Assembly (NCBI GenBank): GCA_020744225.1
Contig: JAGMWG010000003.1
Location: 1,984,001-2,048,000 of the forward strand
DNA length: 64,000 bases
Direction of reading: 5' to 3'
Origin: Paraphoma chrysanthemicola
Lineage: Eukaryota; Ascomycota; Dothideomycetes; Pleosporales; Phaeosphaeriaceae
Position numbers and translations under genes: made by a program. Of the stretch, positions 10,695 through 23,266 are shown in pieces. The notes under the pieces were generated by a model that worked only from the letters and a program-made list of their open reading frames with translations, was not told where the DNA came from and did not search any database. Every line of letters starts with the position of its first letter. Positions within the stretch are counted from its first letter, which is position 1.

Positions 10695-11729
10695 AGGTGC
10701 AGGCCTATAACTTGCACTCGCAGGGCGCTCTCCACAGCTTCGCTGACTGAACGTCTAATGTAACAAGTCTTTGTACGATAGAGCCCGAGGACCGACATCA
10801 GGAGACCCGCTGGCTTAATGATTGATCCTTTCCTAATTCTTCCATCGCTTTGCTAAGGGCAACTTGATTCCGTGGAGATGCAGCTGCAATTCACCGGCCG
10901 TCAAGGTTGTAAGCAGTAGGCGCATTTCACATAAGCACTTGGCAGATGCACGTGTCGAGCCACAATAGCATGTACTTTGTGGACATCTTTGGTAGCAGCG
11001 GGTGGGCAGTAACGCAACGAATGATTGGCGTCAAATGTTTGCGCGTGTACGTGTGAAAGGATGCACAACGTTTGAAGCCCAGCCGTGGAACGGCGAGTGT
11101 GGCTGACCCGAGTCACCGAGCGAAGAAGAGTCGGAAGAGAGATCACGTGGCTCGACGTTAACGCGCAACAACATCACAGATTTTCTGGTCTGGATGTAAC
11201 AGTGGAGCTATATAGACATTAAACAGGCTCTGCGTCTTAGCTCCCGTCACTACTGTTCGATCACAATCGCAACGGCATTTCTGTTTCCATGCCGAAGTAT
11301 ACATCGGCATCCCAATTCGGAAGAATTCGGAGCGCTAGAGTGGAATGATGACAACGACGAACACAGCCGCCTCAAACTTCGCAGCGCACGCGATCACACA
11401 CGCTCCGCTCCAATACCGTCTCGACCCTATCGGCCTCTCATATGGCGATTATTTGCTCGCCGATCCTGCAGGAATGCGCCCAAACCGTTGATGGCGGCTG
11501 AGAGGCCCAAGCGTCCCTGCTTCTTCCATTGATGACTGTGCTTTGTACATGCCCAGAAAGGTACCACCATACGGATGGCTGAACTTAGTCGCGGTACAAT
11601 AATAGCTGTGACCGTATAAAGTCTCGCACGCCTCAGCTGGCTTCCGCCTGCCATCAGTCTTCACCAATACACTAACACAATATACTCTACTCACACATCA
11701 GTCTTGAACACATCCGCCACACAACGCTC
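10695..11729. other. Intergenic, promoter side of alternative oxidase
   Basis: About 1 kb without a recognisable gene. A TATATAG-like sequence occurs near 11209, too far from the AOX ATG to assign. Short minus-strand frames at 10901-11146 and 11427-11694 look non-coding. Confidence 0.5.
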
Positions 11730-13000
11730 ATGATCTCTACCAGGACAGCCATTCGAGGATCAACAGCATCCGCTCGGGCGACAGCTCATTTCCTCAAGTG
11801 CAATGGCACACACATTGGACTTCGACCGACGTTTGTCATAGCACAGCACATACAGGCTCCTGCCAGTCAACGCCACTTTACATCCTCGAACAGCCCTCGG
11901 ATCAAAGAATTTTTCGAGAAGAAGGAGACAGAGAAAGTCCGCAAAACACCAGCAGCATGGGCACATCCTCGTATGTGGTCTCCTGAGATTGAATTTCACT
12001 TCACTAACACCCTGCAGTATACACAGAAGAGCAAATGAACGCTGTGACTGTCGCACATCGTGAAGCCAAGACCATGTCAGACAAAATTGCTCTTATCGCC
12101 GTAAAGTTCATGCGATGGGGTCTCGATGTTGCAACTGGCTACCGGCATGAACGTGCGATCGACCTGAACGAGAAGGACCCAGAGGCCGCGCGTAAGAAGT
12201 TCGCCATGACCGAAGAGAAATACATGATCCGCAACGTCTTCCTTGAGTCTATCGCTGGCGTACCAGGGATGGTGGCAGGCATGCTCCGGCACCTTCACAG
12301 CATGCGCCGAATGAAGCGCGACAACGGATGGTACGAAGATCGAGATTGAGCCAACTGAATCAAGGTTTGCGCTAACAGCCTTCCAGGATCGAGTCCCTGC
12401 TTGAAGAGAGCTACAACGAGCGCATGCATCTGCTTGTTTTCCTAAAGATGCAGCAACCCGGGCTTTTTATGCGCTTCATGGTACTTGCTGCACAAGGTTT
12501 GTGACACCCATGTAACTTCTGAGTATGTCCAGTGCTGATCATCATGCAGGTGTTTGGTGTAACGCGCTATTCTTTGCCTACCTCGTGAGCCCGCGTATGG
12601 TTCATAGATTGGTAGGCTACCTCGAGGAAGAGGCAGTGATCACGTACACACGCCAGATCAAGGACCTTGACGAAGGCCGGCTACCCAAGTGGCAGAAATT
12701 GCAAGCACCCGACATCGCAGTAGATTACTGGAAGATGCCTGAAGGTCACCGCACTATGCGCGATCTTCTCCTATACAGTACGTGTCATCGACTTGTGCCT
12801 GAAAGTCTCTCGACTAACAAGGAATAGTTCGTGCAGATGAGAGCAAGCATCGCGAAGTCAACCATACCTTTGGCAACCTCGATCAGAAGGAGGATCCCAA
12901 CCCTTTTGTAAGCGAATACAAAGACCCGGAAAAGCCACACCCAAGCAAAGATCTCGCCTTTCCCAAACCCACAGGCTGGGAGAGACATGAAATCATTTGA
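11730..13000 (+). CDS. Mitochondrial alternative oxidase
   Basis: Five exons (11730-11970, 12018-12330, 12387-12496, 12550-12777, 12828-13000) give 354 residues. This is the ubiquinol oxidase that passes electrons from ubiquinol straight to oxygen, bypassing complexes III and IV, on the inner mitochondrial membrane. The N-terminal 60-odd residues are Arg/Ser/Ala-rich and lack acidic residues, as in a mitochondrial presequence. All diiron ligands can be placed: E157 (FLESIAG), E196 and H199 (NERMHLL), E247 (YLEEEAV), and E302 and H305 (RADESKHREVNH). Their spacing matches the family closely. AOX genes are usually induced when the cytochrome chain is blocked, but no regulatory motif is evident here. 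Type II NADH dehydrogenase and COQ9 genes lie in the same window. Confidence 0.96.
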
Positions 13001-14884
13001 GCACAGCGAATGAGTGTGCATACCGGCGGTATGGCCCAATACAGGGTCTTTCATTCTTTCCACTTTTCAAAAGTATCTCAGGCGTTGGAAGACATGTGCA
13101 GTATTTTGAACATGATACCTGGAGTTGGAGGAACCAAACGGATCGAATAGTTCGTATCTAGACCCGGTGTCTTTACTGGCACAATACAGAGAGGCAGGAC
13201 GGATAGACCGGAAATTGCCTCGTAAGCACAAGCAACTCGTTAGCCTCATCGTACCATGGCTTTTGACCACGTCGGGTGGTCGGGGTAGATCCCGGCGGAG
13301 CCAAGGACATTGGAAGGATAGGCTCTGGAGCTCAATCAATGACCTGTGTCGTAATGGTATGAGCGGTGCAACTTAAACGGCACCTGCTCGGTGAGATGCT
13401 GGACAAGGTCAATAGCTGCGAGTGATGACCGTCGAGGGTTCGACGAATACTTGTGACCATGGCTGGACAGCTAGAGATGTCCAGACCACAAGCTACCCAT
13501 GACTCGTGCAACAGCTACGTATTGAGCCGAGTCTCCAACGCTGGCGCGTTTCTACTTTTGGGGTGTCAGCCATGGACCCACTTCTCCACGCTGCGTGCGC
13601 ATCCGCAAACCCTTACCGCCCACACGAGAAACACCCAGTGGGTATGCGGGAATAAGATCCAAGCTATTCTTGCCTCCACAGCTGCTTCGACCTGGTGTCT
13701 CTATGGCTCTGGTACAATCTACGGCGAAAGCTGCCGCCCACACATTCATCATTGTACCAGATCTGAATGTGACCGTTGTGGTGCCGGCCTGCCTGGACAT
13801 CGAAACGGCTGGCGGCACAGCACACTAAAACCCCGCACTACCAAGGAGCTAACGCTAGCGCCCAGCCAAGCACAGCCCCGGATGCCTGGCATGCACGAAA
13901 GCACCCCACATGCGATTCTTCCACGAGAGAGATGGCCGTTCCGACGTCAGCGCCGCAAGCCCCCCGCAGCTTTCGCGTGGAGCTAGATTTTGTAGCTCTC
14001 AGAGCTTGCGGTTCCACTCTGAGACCGCTTCAGGATACACAGCATTGATGAGAGCATGAGACGTGCAGTTCAACAGCTCGACACATCGCTGTTGCAAACT
14101 GCCAATGCCAACGACTTGCAATGGCAGAGCCCTTTCGGCCCTTGCTGCATCCGCCTTGACCCTGCAACTGCCCCATCTTACGATGCTACTAATCAGTTGT
14201 TACTTTGAAGCCGCTCCATCTATCATGCTACGCCACGGTGTTAACAGTTACGGATCCGCAAACCTCGTGCTGTGGAAGTGGGCCTGAGTACGCAACTCAG
14301 CGTACCTCCTTACTGAATGCGGTCCTTCTCCGCATGGGACCAGCCAGACCCTCCCTACTGCCACTCAAGTTCCATCGCGGCTGTTTATCCAGACCCGCCG
14401 CTTTGGATCACAGCTCCTATCCGACTACAAGAGCCAATCAGCTTCAATGCCACTCCGCAATCCCCTGTGCCGTCCCGTGAATGGCGCAGGATACCTGCGG
14501 ATCCGCAGAGATCTCATACGTCCTCCGCGGAATACACTCCTCGGTCTCTCCACATTAACATTCGATGCAGGGTAGCCTTGGGCGGCTAGCCATTTGCAGC
14601 GGACTAGTACGCTTTGGACTACGGGAATACTACGATCCCCTCTTCCGCGCATGTGCACTGACGAGGTTAGGGCCGAAGGCTGACAGGATGTACAAGGAAA
14701 GAGAAGCTCAGACAACAGATCTCCCAGCAGCCGAAGATCCTGGAGATGCGGGGTTTCCATGGTTTAAAGGAACCCCAAGCCGCCTCCAATGGACGACCAT
14801 GCCCAGTTGACTTGCTCACCTGTGGTTCCACTTCTATTGAACATACAAAGCTCACCGCAGCAACTATAGCGACTGACCTTCACG
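13001..14884. other. 1.9-kb stretch with no convincing gene
   Basis: It lies between the AOX stop and the alcohol oxidase ATG. Many overlapping frames of 60-180 codons exist (for example 13453-13986), with Pro/Thr/His-rich, non-protein-like composition and no splice support. It probably holds the alcohol oxidase promoter. Confidence 0.5.
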
Positions 14885-17151
14885 ATGACGATCCCAGATG
14901 AGGTGAGTCCCACCGCAAACCACCTTTTCACTGCCTTCAGTACCAACTGAGCACAGGTTGACATTATTGTCTGTGGTGGTGGATCATGCGGCTGTGTTGT
15001 GGCAGGCCGACTGGCCAACCTGGATCACAATCTCCAGGTCCTCTTGATTGAGGGCGGAGAGAACAACCTGAACAACCCATGGGTTTTCCGCCCAGGTATC
15101 TACCCGAGGAATATGAAGCTGGACAGCAAGACTGCCTCCTTCTACTACTCACGACCTTCGGAATGGCTCGATGGACGACGAGCTGTCGTGCCTTGCGCAC
15201 ACATTCTCGGTGGAGGATCATCCATCAACTTCATGGTATATCTGGATTCGCAACCTATCACACTTTGTTCTAACCAAGATAGATGTACACTCGCGCTTCT
15301 GCCTCTGATTACGATGACTTCCAAGCCAAGGGCTGGACCACCAAGGAACTCATCCCTCTTATGAAGAAGCACGAGACATATCAGCGTGCCTGCAACAACC
15401 GTGACATCCACGGTTTTGAGGGCCCGATCAAGGTCTCTTTCGGCAATTACACCTACCCCATCAAGGAGGACTTCTTGCGCGCTACTGAGACCCAGGGTAT
15501 TCCCACGACTGATGATCTTCAGGATTTGGTCACTGGTCACGGTGCTGAGCACTGGCTCAAGTGGATCAACCGCGATACTGGACGACGATCTGACTCCGCT
15601 CACGGTTATATTCACAGCACCCGGGCCAAGTACCAGAACTTGCACTTGTTGACCAGCAACAAGGTCGATAAGGTCATCCTCGAAGGCGACCGGGCTGTGG
15701 GTGTCAAGGTGATTCCCACCAAGCACCTTTCTAATGCCCAAATACCCTCAAGAATCATCAAGGCGCGCAAGCAGATCATCGTTTCTGGCGGAACGCTCAG
15801 CTCCCCACTTATCCTTCAGCGCTCGGGTATTGGTGACCCAGAGAAGCTCCGCAAGGCCGGCGTCAAGCCTCTGGTTGACTTGCCAGGTGTTGGTCTCAAC
15901 TTCCAGGACCATTAGTACGTTGACACCGCTGAATACATACACGATCAACTTTTGCTAACATTTGAATCAGCCTTACGTTCGCCACATACCGTGCGAAGCC
16001 CCACGTCGAGTCTTTTGACGACTTCGCTCGTGGTGACCCTGCAACCCAGGAACGCGTATTCAACCAATGGAACATCAACGGCACTGGCCCACTTGCCACC
16101 AATGGTATTGAAGCTGGCGTCAAGATCCGCCCGACTGAAGAGGAGCTCGACATGATGGACAAGTGGCCCTGCCCAGAGTTCCGCTCTGGTTGGGACAGCT
16201 ACTTCAAGAACAAGCCCGACAAGCCGGTCATGCATTACTCTGTTATTGCTGGCTGGTTCGGCGACCACATGGTTATGCCCGCTGGAAAATTCTTTACTAT
16301 GGTATGTCGAACTTTTCCCCACATTTAGAGAGCTTTGCTGACTTCGCAGTTCCACTTCCTCGAGTACCCATTCTCTCGCGGCTCTACTCACATCGTCTCG
16401 CCCAACCCGTACGAGGCTCCCGACTTTGACGCTGGCTTCATGAACGACAAGCGCGACATGGCACCCATGGTGTGGGGCTACATCAAGTCCCGCGAGACTG
16501 CACGCCGCATGGACGCCTACGCCGGAGAAGTCCAGGCCATGCATCCATTCTACGCCTTCGACAGCCCCGCCCGCGCTAACGATATGGATCTTGCTACTAC
16601 CAACGCGTACGCTCTCCCAGGCAATATCACTGCTGGTATCCAGCACGGTAGCTGGACCATGCCGCTTGAGAAGGGAAAAGCTCCGGAGCCCAACTGGCTG
16701 AATTCCAACTGCCAGGAACTCCAGCCCGATCTCGAGTACTCCTCTGATGATATTAACCACATCATCAACTGGACTAAGCGTGAGTCTACCCTACCTTGCC
16801 ATGTTCTTCACATAACAAACCGAATATGACTAACTTATCCCAGGCCACGTTGAAACCACCTGGCACTCCCTCGGCACGTGCTCCATGGCCCCCAGGAACG
16901 GCAACTCCATCGTCAAGCACGGTGTGCTCGACGAGCGCCTCAACGTTCACGGCGTTAAGGGCCTGAAGGTCGCTGATCTATCCATTTGCCCCGACAACGT
17001 CGGCTGCAACACGTACAGCACTGCGCTCCTCATTGGCGAGAAGTGTGCTATGCTTACTGGCGAGGATCTTGGATATAGTGGCTCCGCTCTTGACATGAAG
17101 GTGCCTGAGTACCACGCGCCAAGGGAGGTTGTTGGTCTGTCGAGGTTGTAA
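14885..17151 (+). CDS. Peroxisomal alcohol (methanol) oxidase, GMC family
   Basis: Six exons (14885-14902, 14957-15235, 15283-15914, 15971-16301, 16350-16779, 16844-17151) encode 665 residues, the usual size of yeast methanol oxidases. The enzyme oxidises methanol or other short alcohols to aldehyde with FAD and O2, releasing H2O2. The FAD-binding glycine motif is DIIVCGGGSCGC at residues 8-19, and the GMC signature surrounds HILGGGSSINFM. The catalytic pair is His571 (TTWHSLGTCSM) and Asn619 (DNVGCNTYST). The last three residues, SRL, form a PTS1 peroxisomal signal. The short first exon (six codons) is supported by a GTGAGT donor. In filamentous fungi these enzymes are linked to use of pectin- or lignin-derived methanol; which substrate applies here is not visible. 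Confidence 0.96.
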
Positions 17152-17366
17152 GTATGTAGTGAAGGGGACATGATGACTTGATGGTAAGGGGAGATTGTAT
17201 GTATTCATGGAAGGATCTAGTGGATATTTGTGCGACCGATGTATACTCGCTCATTGAGTAAAGTATCATTTAGCCGAGAACGAGACTGAAATGAATTGGA
17301 ACCAATGGAACTCAATATCTGTCATTTGCAATCCGCCTAGTATCCTTGTTTATTTTGTCTTCACAT

Positions 17367-17807
17367 TTACGCCCGTGCCTTTCCCCACGCCTCGTTCCAA
17401 AGCACAACTCTCCATCCATCCGCATCCTCAAACGTCCTTCCCCTACCTTCCTGTTCCCACCACGGATTCACACTCTTCACACTCTTACACACCTTCTCAT
17501 CGCCCACACTTTCCATCCTGTTTACCATCAGCTCCCACTCCTCTTTCGCCGGTAGATAAAACACAAGTAAGTTGTCTTCGGTCGGTGCGCGCCCCTCGCT
17601 CTCGTGGCCATCGCGGGTAGTGAATTCAAGATGGTAGGGTAGTGATGGATGGCCGAGCATCACACCATCAAAGCCATTATGTGCGGTGAAGGAGGAGACA
17701 ACGGTGAAACCTAGGCCGGTGGTGTAGAAGGGGAGGAGCGAGGGGATGGAGGGTGTGGGACGGGCTATGCGGAGGTGCGCGGTTAGGATGGGGTTTGGGG
17801 TAGACAT
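17367..17807 (-). CDS. VOC superfamily protein, YycE/glyoxalase-like
   Basis: A single exon of 146 residues. It has the vicinal-oxygen-chelate layout: a first beta-alpha-beta unit (LTAHLRIARPTPSI...FYTTGLGF), a middle YHLEFTTRDG strand, and a C-terminal NPWWEQEGRGRTFEDADGWR followed by VVLWN. The NPWW/EDADGWRV pattern resembles bacterial YycE-type proteins. Such proteins bind a metal and act as glyoxalases, dioxygenases or resistance proteins, so the substrate cannot be assigned. It is convergent with alcohol oxidase, about 215 bp stop to stop. A role in handling reactive aldehydes is only a guess. Confidence 0.82.
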   Translation of the reverse strand: MSTPNPILTAHLRIARPTPSIPSLLPFYTTGLGFTVVSSFTAHNGFDGVMLGHPSLPYHLEFTTRDGHESEGRAPTEDNLLVFYLPAKEEWELMVNRMESVGDEKVCKSVKSVNPWWEQEGRGRTFEDADGWRVVLWNEAWGKARA

Positions 17808-18132
17808 TTCAGAATCAGGATTTTAGCGGATGGTAAATGCAATTGTTTTATGTGCATGAAAGGCTATATGGAACAGGGAAGTTGAGTGGGTAGATGTATG
17901 TGAATTGTGGTGGGCGTTGTGAGTAAGCGAAGTATTCTAGACTGAGGTATCGCGATGGTGGAACCGAAGAATACGAACATGATCAACTCGAGCTTATTCA
18001 GATATGTACCACTCAACAATTCACTCAAACAACTTCCCCTTCTCTGCTTTTTGACTCCGAACGAGCCCAATCCTTCCAATAGCCAGTTCGCTTTTCACAT
18101 CGCCCACTAAGCCAGGTACTTCTCTCAGTCCC

Positions 18133-20307
18133 TCACACTCTTCCACCTCTAACGTATTTGACCACATACCCACTCTCCTCTTCCCTCCCTCGTCCACCTC
18201 CGCCCCCCAATCTAAACATCGCATACCCATCCAGAATTGCGCTCCAGCGTCTCCTGAACCCATACAACATGCCCAACACCGACGCCACAAGCGCCCACGC
18301 GACGAATAAAACCACCGGAATAGCTGCTGGCATGACACCGCGCGTGATTACAGTCCCAGCCACAAACTCCGTCACATTCGGATTATGGAATCCGATATGC
18401 GAGCCGTCGCGTGTCGTGAAGCCTTGACCGCCATTATACATCAATTGCACCGCATACGCCGCATAACTCCCCAACATACTCTTCCTCAACTGCTCAGGCT
18501 GCAGATACCCCAATTGGACCATGTACCCATAACCCGCATCGACGTCCTCATCGCTTGTGACAGAGCTCGCGTACAACGGCGGCGGCGCGGCCGCAGAGCT
18601 GAAGAGTGTGGATAACCATTCCTGTCCGACTTGCGGGAGGACGAGACTTGGTACCGAGGCTGTGAGGCGTTGTGCGCAGCGCGCGGTTTGAATATTAATG
18701 GGCGTGTCGGTGCGGACGAAGGAGGTGTATGTAGAGGATTTGCCGTTGATGTGGGCGGTGCCGACGCTGCTGGCGGCTTTGCATTGGATGCCGATGGCGC
18801 TCATTGGGGGCGGAGCTAGTTGTGCTGTCTTGTTCTGCTGAGAGGGCGGATTGTTGGATTTGGGGATGCCCCGATAGTCGTATGCAGCGTAAAGGTCGGT
18901 GAGGTTGTGCGGGAGGGTGAAGTTGTATTGTGGGCGAGGGGTATCGGCCGCGCCGTAGGAGATATTCAGGAGAGACTGCCAGAGGAGGACTTCGAAGATT
19001 TGCTCTTGGTCGATGTTGGGATAGTAGCCGGTGACGTTTGAAGCCTCGTTGAAGTAACAGGCCGTGTTCTTGGTGAAGACGGCGTTGGGATCGGACTTCA
19101 TCAACAGATCCATACTGCTTTTATTGGGCCAGGTGTCGTAACCCATCTCCATGACTGCGTACAAATTGTCAACCCACTTGTTGGTCATGAGGTTGTCCGT
19201 CTGGTTCCTGACCACGATCGTCTGAACACCGCCTTTGGTCTGGTAACTTGTGTATCCAGTGGATGACATACGAGCTGCAGACGCGTTGCGATTGTTGAGG
19301 AACCCGGAGATCAGTGGTCTTTTCGATAATGCTGCAATTGTACTGCAGCAACAAGCCCCATGCACTTCCTTCGATCGGGTTCTCAGCTTGTGCCGCGAGG
19401 AAGATCCTGCTGATTCCATCGTCCTTGGGGAGGATTGTAGGACGCTTCTGGAGGAACTGGTGCTGAAATCGGTCGAAACCTGCTGGCGTATACACAGCAC
19501 CGTGACCTGAAATTCTAGCATCAAGAGCATTCGTCCATGTGACTCTGGCGCCCGCAAACGCGTCACCCATATTCCGCTCGTTGAAGTTGGCGTATGAGAA
19601 TCCCGTTACCATCGGCCCAATCCCATCGTTGGTGCCGTGCAAAAACCCTGCTGTCATCTCCATCGTCAAGCCAGAAATGGGGTAGGCAGTGAAGACAAAC
19701 ATGCTGGGAAGTGTAAGGAGAAACCACAGCGCAGAAGGAAGCTGGATCTGATCAAGTCCTCTGCCCGTTTGCCAGACCCGTTTGATAGTCTTCATCCAAC
19801 CTCCCGGACCACTCCAGGTGTTGTCAGCATGCATCATTAGCTTCATTCCATCGCCAGCCTGCCAGTGTGGCTCCATTAGCATGGCTGCTTCTACGCCTTC
19901 CATGCCGTACATGCTGAGATTGAGACCAATCACACCGACGACAAACCAGCTGTAAAAGATCCATGTAGCTCCAGGCGGTCCGAAGGCGACGAGGCTTTCA
20001 GGGTCGATGGGTGCGAGATAAACACGCCAGAGTGTGATGAAATACGCGGTCACGATGATGGGCCCAAACACGCCAATAAAAGCCCGCCACCAAAAGCGCC
20101 GAAGCCGATGACCGCCAGCTTGCTCGTACTCGGATATCTTCGGTATAGCCTCTTCTGTAGAAATGGATGCCTGCTTTAGTGAATGAACGGATCTACGACG
20201 TTAGCAAGGGATTAGATATGAGTGAAGGGGATATATGCTTACTGGTACTCCTGCAGTTGCAAATCATTCTCATCCCCCAAGACATTGTACTGGGTAGAGT
20301 ACCTCAT
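18133..20307 (-). CDS. Multi-pass membrane protein with apparent 1-base frameshift
   Basis: Exon 1 is 20307-20243 (MRYSTQYNVLGDENDLQLQE...) and is spliced over a 50-bp GTAAGC...TAG intron to a long second exon starting at 20192. Membrane segments are visible after the basic RRFWWRAFIG (FGPIIVTAYFITLWRVYL), at WIFYSWFVVGVIGLNL, at LWFLLTLPSMFVFTAYPISG and near the C-terminus (PAAIPVVLFVAWALVASVLG). Between the last two lies a long N-glycosylation-rich region with several cysteines. Around 19300 the protein-like reading passes from one frame to another with one surplus base: ...NCSIIEKTTDLR continues as LNNRNASAARMSS. No intron of realistic size and correct phase fits. The cause is a real lesion, an assembly error or programmed frameshifting. 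Corrected length would be about 707 residues. The family is known to me only as an uncharacterised fungal membrane protein. Confidence 0.65.
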
Positions 20308-20928
20308 TTCTAAGCTTAAGCTCGTCCAGCGTGCTCAAGATAGACGTAGGCAAACAAGTTGAGAAACACGAAGAGAACAGGAACTAAGAATCGAAGACCC
20401 ACTAAAGGCAACGGCTACACAACTTCCTCCTTTGCGCCGCATCTTAAATGCAACCCCTTCGTGCTGAATGCGCACGCGATTCTAGGATTCTGCAGGCCTG
20501 CAGTCGACAGCATAGTGGGGGCCAGAAACCTCGCTGAGCCATTGGCGCGCCATGTATACGAGGTGCTTCTCTCAGCTTAGCGGCAACTGACTTGATACAC
20601 GCCACATGCTTACTGTTTGCAGCCCCTTTGCCGATCGTCTTTCCTATTTCGCCATAATCAAACATGCTGGAGAATGTTGTGTGAACAAGCCAGGGTAGCA
20701 CAAGCTAGTATCCTCATAAGGTACGCTGTAAGGCGCATGATTACAAGGCAAGAGAAGTCGCCTGATGATATTGTCTAAGATGTCTCGAACCGGCATCCAT
20801 ATCTAACCCAAAAACTATTTCCTTCATCCACGTGCATATACTAAGCCCAACAATCCAAGGGTCACTGATTAAGTCAATACTATTACACTTACACAAAACA
20901 AACACATCTTCTTACAATCCATTCCCCT
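20308..20928. other. Intergenic, no gene seen
   Basis: Promoter side of the membrane-protein gene and 3' flank of the NADH dehydrogenase gene. Short frames only. Confidence 0.5.
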
Positions 20929-22697
20929 TCAAAAGCGACTGATATCCCTTCCAAATATCCAGTTAACCACCCAATACACCGGCACAAGGATCTTGTTCCG
21001 CCAGCTCACTGTGCGCGTGATATACGCTCCGCGCCAAATAATCCACGCCAGATACCCTTGCAGCCTACCGCCTCCACCGCCCTGGAACAACGCATTCCAA
21101 TTGCCGATATATGCCAACGTGCCGAGGTTCTTGTATGTGAAGCCGCCAGCGTTGGTCCAGTCGTTCTTATTCAATCGTTTGGCAAGCCATGCCGCTTTTT
21201 GTGACGCGACTTGCGCGGTTGCCGGGTACGTGGTGGATTCGATGATGCCACAGTCGCCGAGCGCGAAGACATCTGGATGGATTGCTTCTGTGGAAGAAGG
21301 GGAGTCGCCTTGTGGGACGAGTTTGACGCGCAGACAGTCGTCGGTGATGAGGGAGCCGGATCGGGCGTCCTTTTTAACTTTCCATTTTGTTGACGTGGAG
21401 TCGGAGGAGTGGGAGGATGGAAGGGTGAGGTTTGAAGGTGCTTCACGGACGTGGTCGAGGGCGTCGGCGACAAAGGGATTCTGCATCAATCCGGTCGCTG
21501 TTGGATGGTGTGTTAGCTGGAGCGATGGCGCTGATAAGCAGGATAGAAAATGGTACTTACACCATACGCACATGCCAACGCCGATTTCTCCTTCTTCTTT
21601 GACCTTGAGTGTGTAGAGATGCTCGCCACCTTCTGGGTTTTGGCCCTTTGGCAATCCAGGTCGTAGTTCTTCCACGTGATGGCTAGTCTTGATATCAATC
21701 CCCTCCCGCTTAAACTTTTGCATGGCATAACTAGCCAGCTTTTCATCGAACATCGGTAATACCTTCTCCGCGACATCGTAGACCGTGATCTTATGGAACT
21801 GTATCAACCCGGGATACAACTTCCTCAAATCTTCGTTGATCAGATCGTGCAGCTCAGCACTGAATTCGATCCCTGTCGGTCCGCCACCGACGACTGCGAA
21901 ATTAAGCAATTGCCGCCTCATCTCATCGGTAGCTGTTGGTAGGGCCGCGCCCTCAAAGCACGCGAGAAGCCGATTTCGAATCTTGCGTGCATCGCCCACA
22001 TCCTTCAGGAAATACGCATGTTCCCTCACGCCCGGCGTGCCAAACGTCTGACTATAACACCCCACCGTTACCACTAACTTATCGTACCCCAAATCAAACA
22101 CCCTCCCCTTCTGCACATCCCTCTGCTTTTCTGCTTCACGCTGCTCCTTGCTCTCGCCCGCATGTCGATCTGTGGTCAGCGCCATTCCCTGCGTCGGATC
22201 ATCAACCGCCTGTTCAATCGTGATGGTCTTGTTCTTGAAATCAACATCATCTGCCCAGCCCTGGAAGAAATCTACTTTAGTTCTCCGACTGCGCACAGGT
22301 TCCAGCGCGGTCCGAAACTCCAGGGTCCCGACGGCCGTGCTGGCGAGAAGGGGAGTAAAAGCGAAGTACGATCGGGGAGAAACGACGACGGCCTGGAACT
22401 TCTTGGGATCGAGAGAGCGCGCGACGGTGAAGCCGGCCCAGCCTGAGCCGAGGATGACGACGCGCTCGCGATCTGTGGGAAGGTTAGATGTAGAACGAGT
22501 GAATAGACAGCATGCTCGTTGCTGGAGCGGCACGTACTATCTTGTCCAGCATCCAATTGACTTATTGCAATGCCTCTTTTCTGCTGCAATACGCCAGTAT
22601 TTCTTCTCCATAACGCTCCTCCATGCGCTCGCGTGCTCTGCACCAACACTTCTCTTACGCTCGACGGCAACATTGACATCCGACTCGAAGTCAACAT
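20929..22697 (-). CDS. Type II (rotenone-insensitive) NADH dehydrogenase
   Basis: Three exons (22697-22538, 22472-21561, 21497-20929) give 546 residues. The enzyme oxidises NADH and reduces ubiquinone at the mitochondrial inner membrane without pumping protons. Exon 1 encodes a basic, Ser-rich presequence (MLTSSRMSMLPSSVREVL...). The FAD-binding motif VVILGSGWAGFTVARSL is at about 58-74, and the NADH-binding motif FAVVGGGPTGIEFSAEL is near 245-260. Family landmarks VWSTGLMQNPF (spanning intron 2) and HPDVFALGDCG are present. The C-terminal amphipathic part (GGRLQGYLAWIIWRGAYITR) is the usual membrane anchor. No EF-hand insertion is seen, so this is not the calcium-binding class. Whether it faces the matrix or the intermembrane space cannot be told. 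Confidence 0.95.
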
Positions 22698-23266
22698 CTT
22701 TCTCCTTCTGAATTATCCCCTTCAACCGAATGTGATCCCAGCTTTTGCAATTGCTCTTTCCAAAATTTCTCAAGGGGGATGGTTTATACCAACGCTATGC
22801 CGGGAACTCACGGAATCCACACCAATGACGTATCAGGTGCGGAAAGTTTGACCCGCCGCCAATGCGCGCTACATCAACGAGACTCCATCCTTATTATTGC
22901 ATATCAGCTGCGTGCTGATGGATGCACGAGCTTTGCGTTGGCGGAGTTCCGTATTTATCGGGGTTGAGGAACGACATGCCGATCGTGGGTGATGGAGGTG
23001 TAGCGGTTTCTTCCGAGTCGGGAGTTTACCACTTTGGAAGGATCTTGAGTTTGCGAGTAAGCGCATGCGAAGACATTTTTGAAGACTGGTGTACGATTCG
23101 GTTGGTGAGCTTCGCAATTATTCATGGAAATAACGTTGACATGGGTATTGATCCAAAAACAAGAAGCTCTAGGACAGCACCCGAGCACCAGATAACATCG
23201 TGAATGCAAAAGCCCAGCCTCAACTCCAAACACCTTGACTCTCCATCGTTACTGTCACAACCGTTC
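22698..23266. other. Intergenic, no gene seen
   Basis: Promoter side of the NADH dehydrogenase gene and 3' flank of the Mis14 gene. No coding signal. Confidence 0.5.

Noticed and set aside
13453..13986. 177-codon plus-strand frame between AOX and alcohol oxidase
   Set aside because: Competing frames of equal length overlap it, the composition is not protein-like and there are no splice signals or motifs.
4101..14287. Similar short translations (…SSCYFEAS… at 4.1 kb and …ISCYFEAA… at 14.2 kb) suggesting a dispersed repeat
   Set aside because: The nucleotide match is limited to about 20 interrupted bases and does not extend, so it is most likely chance.
19310..19345. A 25-34 bp intron that would repair the membrane-protein frame
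   Set aside because: Although the length class could restore phase, it is shorter than any intron in the window and would delete the NCSII region, which fits the expected protein.
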